The position numbers were made by a program, and so were the translations under genes. DNA of 64,000 nt from Rapana venosa. Lineage: Eukaryota > Mollusca > Gastropoda > Neogastropoda > Muricidae. Below the pieces are notes generated by a model that was given only the letters and a program-made list of their open reading frames with translations, did no database searches and was not told the origin of the DNA. The stretch covers positions 11,139,136 to 11,203,135 of the forward strand of contig CM054153.1 of assembly GCA_028751875.1 (NCBI GenBank), in the 5' to 3' direction. Below, piece by piece: positions 47,827-56,800 of the stretch (position 1 is its first letter; each line of letters opens with the position of its first letter).

Positions 47827-50800
47827 CCCACCTCTTTCTCCTCTCTCCCCTCCACTCCCACTCTCTGACTCTCCTTTCCCCCTCTGTCATAAGTGCTAAC
47901 TACAGATTAACTGCAACACTTATGGTGAATATTTTATCCTTTCTGCATAGTATCTGCCTGTTTGCTTTGTGTCTCTTGAAAAAATGAAAACTAAGAGTAC
48001 TGTAAGCAAATACCACTTGTCCCCTTTTTCCTTTTAGGGGGCCCTTGGGTCCCTATTTTGAAATCCTAGAATCGACACTGTAGGAATTTGCGCTGTCTCT
48101 CTCTCAGAAATCTTTCTTAGTGTACCATCTATGTGAGAAAAAACCACTTTGATATTGGCGTTTACCTGTAGTCTCATTTAGATCCCAAGTCTGTGGAAAT
48201 ACAAATTTGACTTTGACCCCTCTCTCTCTCTTTCTCTCTCCTGTGTCACAAGTGCTTTACTACAGATTAACATTTAAGGTGAATATTTAATCCTTTTTGC
48301 CTATGTATCTGCTTGTTTGCTTTGTTTCTCTTCATTGAAAAAATAGCAGATGCTGAGGGTACTGTAAGCAAATACTTGTCCCCTTTTTATTGGGGGGGGG
48401 GGGGGGGCTTTTTTTTTTTTCCATTTAGGGGGCCCTTAGGCCCCTATTTTTGAAATCCTAGAATCAACACTGTATCATTACTAAAAAATATATTTTACAG
48501 GGTTCATAGAGTCCTGGGCGTTGACTAGTCCAGGGGTGTTTGGGGTTTTTTGGGGGGGGAGGGATCCTAATCAAAGGTGTGGAAAGTCCTAGGAATTTTT
48601 TTTAAAAAACATTTTGCAAGTTACAGAGCCAAGTAACCATAACACAACTCAAAAAAATATTAAGTGAAAAGATCATCTCTTTCATTTTGCATAAGAGGGG
48701 CCCCTTCCCCGCTTGGCTAGAGCTCCAAGGTTCATCAATGGCGAGATTTTTTTTTTTTTATGTGACCACAGTTTTTGCCAGCCAGCCATTAAGTTAGCTG
48801 CATTCTTGCTTAAGTTGGCTTGAATCTGCTCTCTGCCAAATATGGAAATATTATATACTTCCTTTGCTTTAACAGTGGAGGCACTTTTCAGCAAAGAAAA
48901 TGCTCAAAATGGGCAAATGCCTTATCAGTATAAGTCAATAGACTGAAGAGTACTAACCTAAGTTAGAACTGGTTTTTAACTGGATCTGAATGTGGAACGC
49001 AATGTGTTCCGTGAAGCCATGTGGGATTTAAGAAATATTCAGTAAAATAGAGATCAACGGCGAAAATTCATCAGGGCCAATTTTGTAGACAGAAACATAA
49101 GAACACAGTGTTGAATTCTAGGGTGCACCCTTGCGGGATTCCCGCATCTTTTTAAAAACTGCTGCAAAAGGATGTCTGCAGTGCACCCTAACAGACTCAA
49201 AACAAAACCAAAAAATCCTGGAAAATGCGTAATTGAACAGCGCGCCATCGCAACTGCTGTTGGTATATCTCTAAAATTAAGCCCTGCTTCCACTGAAGTT
49301 TTCCATCGATGCATCTTGATTGGTTAAGCACGTCTCTTTTGACCAATCACAGAAACTTTAATTCATCCTTGTTCAACATTATCACAGTTCCTGGGGCGGC
49401 AAGGTTTTCTGATAAGCGTGATCCATTGTGGCAGTAAAGGTGGCCCATCCAACTCCAGAGCCTGGTAGATTTGGTTTGACAAGTAGCCCTGGCTTGATAA
49501 GTTATCACAGCTGTGTATCAAACATGGAAAGAACACTGCCTTCACATAAAGGAGGATGCGCTTATTACAGAACAGCACTCAAAAACACTGGCAATTGCCA
49601 GGAGGCTGTACAATGAAAGACTTCCATCAGTTAGGCGACTCTCTCTCTCTCTCTCTCTCTGTACTATGGGGGGACTTTCTCTTCTCATCTCGATCTATCT
49701 CTCCAACTCTGAAAATACAAATTTCACTTTAAACCTATCTTGTTCTACCCAAATTTGACTTTGAACCTCTCTCGTTCTACCCCCTCTCTCCCCCCCCTCT
49801 TTCCCTGTCACAAAAGCTTACTACGGATTAACTGCAGCACTTGAAGTGAATATTTAATCCTTTCTGCCTACATTTCAGCCTGTTTGTTTTGTTTGTCTTC
49901 CTTGAAAAATAGAAACTAAATAGTACAGAGGGTACTACAAATGCCCCCCTTTTTTTTCTTCATTTTAGGGGGCCCTTGGACCCCTTTTTTAAAAATCCTA
50001 GAATCAACACCAAGAACCTCAAACATGCATGAAATGAGCCAGTGATACTGGTATGACAACTGGAGCTTTTTCCTATATAAGACCATTAATGAGATCATAA
50101 ATGGGAGGCACACGGTTGTTCCACATGTGTGTCAACAAATATAAAGTGGGAGTTGAATGCAAGTAGGCATTAATTTCTGAATGTGTTGAATTGTACTGTT
50201 TATTTGTTCAACTGGTACACGCAGATATAAAGAGCTGTGTTTTAAACATGTTGCCTCCCTTTTGAATCAAAATTGTGCCAAAAAAGGTCTGTGCCCAAAA
50301 ACAAAAAGAAATTTGGGGGTGGGATTAACCCTAGTAGCGCTGAATATGCAGCAACAAGCCTCACTTCTATTGGCTGAATTAACATTGGCTAGCATTGTTT
50401 TGGAGGAGGGTGGGCTCAAACAACCCTTGATATTGATATATAAAACTGAATTAAATGTGTTAAGCTATATATCACTGGAAAGAACAGATAATATGCTTTT
50501 AAATGAGTGGAATTTTATAATAATGTGTAGTGATTATGATTATGTAAAAAAAATTCAAAAAAAAAATCATGTGCGCACTACTGATCACTGTTCCGTCGTC
50601 AGGGCCCCAGATCGATTTTAACCCTAGTAGCGCTGAATATGCAGCAACAAGCCTCACTTCTATTGGCTGAATTAACATTGGCTAGCATTGTTTTGGAGGA
50701 GGGTGGGCTCAAACAACCCTTGATATTGATATATAAAACTGAATTAAATGTGTTAAGCTATATATCACTGGAAAGAACAGATAATGTGCTTTCAAATGAG

Positions 50801-53800
50801 TGTAATTTTATAATAATGTGTAGTGATTATGATTATGTAAAAAAAAATCCCCTAAAAAAAAAATCGTGTGCGCACTACTGATCACTGTTCCATTGTCAGG
50901 GCCCCAGATCGATTTTAACACGATAAGCAAAGTTCTTGCGGTGCATAAATGTCATGATTAGGTAAACACTATTTCTTGACATTAGTTTTAAAAAATAAGG
51001 AGTTTGTATCGCTTTAACGGTCACCAAATACTCGGAAAAGTTCAGCGAAAGGATCAACGCCATCGTGACCGTCATGGCGGAATGTTCGAAGTGGTGGCTT
51101 TCTATGACGAAAATACAAAGATCGTTTGATTTCATGTGATGCAAAGTATTCAGCGGCATAGCGATTTGACTCAACAACAGTTATATCGAAGCCTCGTTGC
51201 GTCAAAATAAAGTAAAACAATCTGTGACGTCGAAATCGCCGAGTAGCGAAGAAGTCCATCCAGCAAAAACTAGCACCGTTCGATTCAGTCCGATCGCGAT
51301 CGATTTTAACCAAGTTTTTCAAAAATATTCCACAATCCTTACCTCATCATCTCTCTTATTGTTTATTTCAACCAAATCCAGCCTCTAAAACTCCTCCTCG
51401 CTGTCAATATTGTAAAAAAGCTCGAAAAACGCTTGAAGAAATTCTAGTGCAAACACTGGCCACCATTTTTGTTGAAGACGATCTCGGCTGGTCCGAAAAA
51501 AAATAAAAATACACTCTTAACCAATCAGATTCTTCGTTGCTTGTGTGTGTCAAACGACCTTCACCCCTTTCTGCGGGCCTACAACGGCCTTAACATTCAT
51601 TGGCTGACCTTTGAAAGCGAAAGTAAGCTTTCAACTATGACCACCCACGTCATCCCGGAATATTCCGGGATCCGCCACACAGCCTAGACCCGCGGTTCCA
51701 GGAATATTCCGGGAACCGCGCTACTAGGGTTAACACGATAAGCAAAGTTCTTGCGGTGCATAAATGTCATGATTAGGTAAACACTATTTCTTGACATTAG
51801 TTGTCAAAAAATAAGGAGTTTGTATCGCTTTAACGGTCACCAAATACTCGGAAAAGTTCAGCGAAAGGATCGACGCCATCGTGACCATCATGGCGGAATG
51901 TGCGAAGTGGTGGCTTTCTATGACGAAAATACAAAGATCGCTTGATTTCATGTGATGCAAAGTATTCAGCAGCATAGCGATTTGACTCAACAACAGTTAT
52001 TTCGAAGCCTCGTTGCGTCAAAATAAAGTAAAACAATCTGTGATGTCGAAATCGCCGAGTAGCGAAGAAGTCCATCCAGCAAAACTAGCACCGCTCAATT
52101 CAGTCTGATCGCGATCGATTTTTACCAAGTTTTTCAAAAATATTCCACAATCCTTACCTCATCATCTCTCTCATTGTTTATTTCAACCAAATCCAGCCTC
52201 TAAAACTCCTCCTCGCTGTCAATATTGTAAAAAAAGCTCGAAAAACGCTTGAAGAAATTCTAGTGCAAACACTGGCCGCCATTTTTGTTGAAGACGATCT
52301 CGGCTGGTCCGAAAAAAATAAAAATACACTCTTAACCAATCAGATTCTTCGTTGCTTGTGTGTGTCAAACAACCTTCACCCCTTCCTGCGGGCCTACAAC
52401 GGCCTTAACATTCATTGGCTGACCTTTGAAAGCGAAAGTAAGCTTTCAACTATGACCACCCACGTCATCCCGGAATATTCCGGGATCCGCCACACAGCCT
52501 AGACCCGCCTTTACCGGAATATTCCGGGAACCGCGCTACTAGGGTTAAAATCCTGTAAATACAACTCCAAAGATAAAACAAATTATGAACTTGGCTCTTT
52601 CTGTCTTTCCTGTTTGGCATCCTAATGTACTGTATCAGACAATTGCTGTCAACCCATGCATTACTCTTTGTTAGCTTTAAAGAATTGGAACAAAACCTTA
52701 CACTTGAAGGCCATCATGACCTTGACAGGGTTCATGGAACACGTATCCAGAGGTCAAAGTCATGCATGGCCAAACAGACCGATGCATGGACCATGATGAC
52801 AATTTTCTGATGTATACTTGCCCAAACACTAATTTGGGGAAACTATTTTTGGTTGTCAGTAACATCATTGAAGACATAAGATGCAAGGTGCAGTGTGTTC
52901 TGTGTGAATTATAGACAGAAGGGAGAAGTAGACGGCAGAGAACTAAAGCAGTGAGTCTTTCAGGTCCCGGTGGTCCACAAGGCATGGGAGGTCCTCAAGG
53001 CATGGGAGGTCCCCCAGGCATGGGAGGACCACAAGGAATGGGAGGAGGCCCTCAGGGAATGGGAGGTCCACAAGGAATGGGAGGAGGCCCACAAGGAGGC
53101 CCACAAAACATGGGAGGCCCACAGGGCGGCCCTCAGGGCATGGGTGGCTACGGAGGTTACGGACAGTATGGACAGCAAGGTGTGTACTGTACTGACTGAG
53201 ATGATGATCAGGCCCAAAGTCCCATGTCCTCTTTTTGTCTTCTGATTTTCTGGAGAATCTGTCAAGTCACTTTCCAAAAGTCCCCTCTTCCCATGCCTGC
53301 CTTTCACCAGGAAATGGTGTAGTTTGAGTGTAACTGTCCCAGGTTTTTTCAGTGGTATAGTTTTGAGTGTTGCTGTCTATTTTTAAGAAAGAAAATCATT
53401 TTGTTCCAAAAGCTGTGCTAGGAATCCATGTTGAGGGCATTTTTGTTTGTTGTTACCCTCCCTTTTTTTTTTTGTTCTTTTTTTTTTGTAAATTGTGAGT
53501 AGATGTGACTATTTTTAAAACGTTAGCAGTGGCAAAGAATCAGTGTAGTGTAGCATGGCTAGAACATGGTTCAAAAGCTGCAGATCTTTTATGCCTAATT
53601 GTCTTAATTGGCAAATGTATACGTACTTAAGATGTTGGGTTATTTCTTTCTTTTTTTTAAAAATAAAATCTGATAAGGTTAAATCAGAAACCTGTTAAAT
53701 GATCCCCACTCCAAAAAAAATGACACCATCTAAATTTTAAAAAGTATGGAAGTGACTTGGTGGGAACATGAAGCTACAACAAGACGTAGTGGACAGGGGA

Positions 53801-56800
53801 ATAGATGGTCAACTCAGTCACTCGTCGTTACACTCCCAAAAAAAGAGGCAATCTTCAGCTTGTAAGAACTACAGAACAATCGGTTTCATCAGCTTTGCCA
53901 ACAAAGTATGCTGAAGGACAGACTGGCATCTGGTGTAGATGAGACACACAGAACATATTTATACAGCATCAATAAAACACCTGTCATCTCTTCATGACTT
54001 CAGGAAGACCTTTGACAACATTGTGGTATGATGCACTGCGGACAACAGTGAAAAGGCATGCCTTTGGTCAGACACGTGTTCACTCCTCCCAACAGCTTTT
54101 CTTCGAGGTCTGCAGAGCAGTTCTTGTGCAAGGGTCTGTGAGAATAATTCCAAGGCTGCATTCTATCGTCACAAATTACCAGCGTCTTTTTGTATTGCAG
54201 AGAGAATGATAGCCTTAACACCACAGGTCTTTCAATGGCAGATTATATTAATGGGTTTGCAGGGAAGAAAGAAGTAACGGTCCTGGATTTAAATGGTAAA
54301 CCAGCTGAAAGGAGTCGAAATGCTACAGGAGGAGAATTCTTGGCATCTCTGTGCCACTGGTAAAGCAACACCTCATTCATCAAACAGGCCACAAACCACT
54401 GTTAACCCTGGTAGCACTGAATTTACAGAAGCAGGCTCAGTGCTGCAGGCTGAATTAACATTGGCCTGTGTTGTTTTGAAGCAGGGTAGGATCAAACAAC
54501 CCTTGATATGCAAAACTGAACTATGTAAAGTTATAAATCGCTGGAAAGCTTAGATTTTATAACAGCATGTACTGTTTACAATCAATGAATTTAAAAATCG
54601 TGTGCACTGCTGATCACCGTCACGCATCGGGGCTCCAGATTGATAAGTCCAGCAAAACAATCATTGCAATGAACACATTCCATGCGAAGTGGTGGCCTTT
54701 TATGACAGAAATGTGATGATCATTTGATTTCATTGGAATGCACAGTACACGGCAGCATATTGATTTGTTGCATCAAAATAAAGTTTTAAAAATCTATGCC
54801 ATTGAAATTGCAAAGTAACGAAGAAGTGCATCCAGGAAAAGTAGTGCTGCTTGGTTTGGTCAGATCTTGATCATTTCTACCAAGTTTTCTCTTGTCAAAT
54901 TATTGCACAATCTTTTACCTCATCATCTCAGTCATTGTTTAGTTCAGCTTAATTCAACCTCTCGAACTCTTCCTCACTGTCAATATCATCAAAAGCTCGT
55001 GAAACAACTTCAAGAAATTTTGGCACAAACACCAACCACCACTTTTCTTGAGGACATTGAAACTAGTCAAAAAATGTTTTTAAATACCCTTTAAACCAAT
55101 CAAAATCCTCATTGCTTGTGTATGCTGAATTACCTTCAACCCTTTCTGCAGCCCTACAATGGCCCTAACATTTATTGGGTTGTCTGGGAAGTTCTGGGAA
55201 CCATGCTACTAGGATGAAATCTTGCAAGGCACAAGAGACGAAGATGGATTGACAACACTGAATGGACATATACATGAGCAAGAACAAGGCATGACCACAA
55301 GTAAAGATGGTGTTTGTACAATGCCCTCATGACTACTCCAAATATTGAGGGACAAGTGTACCATAAGAAAATGACTACGTTGACAAACATTTAGGGGCAC
55401 ATTTAGTATGCCTATACCAAGGGCTTTGGCCAGTCCCAAGAACAGTTACTGAAATGATATATCGACTAATGGAAACTGGTTTCCTGGCATACTGCATTGA
55501 ACAGGGCTTGCTGGATGGATCATATACGCAGGCTGAAGTTAGACGGCACACAGTTTGGTGAATGTATGCCGAGTGGTGATGGGTCCTTGGGCAGAAAGAG
55601 ATGTGAAGAGTATGATGCCTGTTGCAGGTGGTCAGGGAGGACAGCAGAGTATGAACTACGGAGGAGGATATGGCCAATACCAGCAGCAAGGTGAGTCTGT
55701 CCACCCCTTGTATACCTCTTCTTGCAATTGCTCAACAGTGGAGTGGAAAACTTGCCAAAAAAAGAAATCACAAGCTTGTAACCATTTTTTCCCCAAAATT
55801 TATAATTGTTTTGCTGGTAGATGTGAAGAATGAATTTGTCATGTGGGTATTTGACTGTAGTGAAAAATCTCTGCATTCATTTGAAAATATATGCAATGGT
55901 CATGGCAGTAGAACATTCGTTTCATGCGAAGTAGTGTCTTTCTATGACGAAAATGCAACAATTGCTTGATTTCGTGTAATGCCAAGTACTTGGCAGCATT
56001 TCAAAAGTTTTTCACACCCAAAAAAATTGCAATTCTTTCATTGATTGTCATTGTTGACTTCAACCAATTTGAGCTTCTCAAACTACACCTCACTGTCAAA
56101 ATTGTCATAAAGCTTGTAGAACACATGAAAACATTCTGGCGCAGGCTGGGCACCATTTTCTTGAAGATGATTGGAACTGGTCCAGAAAATTAAAAAGGTA
56201 ACTTTAAACCAATTAAAATCCATGTAGCTCTAGTGTGCTGAGTGAGCTTCAACACTTCTTGCAGTCCTACAATGACCACAACTGTACTTGTTGCCCAAGT
56301 TTTCTCCTCCAGCCCAGGTGTGCATGTAAACACAAGTATGTTGAGTGTTAACTTCTGAGCTGAGATTTCAGTGTTACGGTTGTGTTAATAAACTACGAGA
56401 GCCGAGTCAAAAATGAAGTAAATAACAAAAGGGGGGCTACACATTTTGTAGAAACCATTGCCCCCAGAAAAGCAATAGAAACAGTTTCTATGCGGTATTA
56501 AATATAGGTGAAACTTAATTACCACTGAGAAAGTAATTTTTTTTTTTTTTTAAAGACCATGCTTTGCATGCCGTTTCAAACCACTGGCAGCTTCATACAC
56601 GTGTAGTTTTCCTTATTAAACTCGGGATTCAGTGGCGTAATTATCTCTGCCTTCACCATTTAGCCTAGATACATTTATCTATGATTGCAATAACTGTAGG
56701 CATTTACATATAAATTTCCAAGATTTTGGGATTAAAGAAAACCATCTTTCCACTACAGTTGTGTAATATTGGCATCGTATTCGGCTGAATCCTCAGATTC

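Larger units (their letters stand above)
50329..52544. mobile_element. piggyBac-type element A3, split by A2
   Basis: It is flanked by TTAA at 50325-50328 and 52545-52548. Its two parts, 50329-50621 and 51734-52544, add to about 1.1 kb and align end to end with A1. The break lies at GATTTTAACACGATAAGC, where A1 (29190-29213) reads through, so A2 inserted at a TTAA inside A3. The minus-strand transposase relic is open at 52075-51830, with a one-base deletion upstream compared with A1. Confidence 0.9.

Noticed and set aside
52960..53307. Antisense 115-codon frame opposite exon 9
   Set aside because: It mirrors the PQGMGG repeats and has no independent support.
55375..55704. Minus-strand frames opposite exon 10
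   Set aside because: Exon 10 has plus-strand splice sites in the right phase. The antisense product shows no recognisable pattern.
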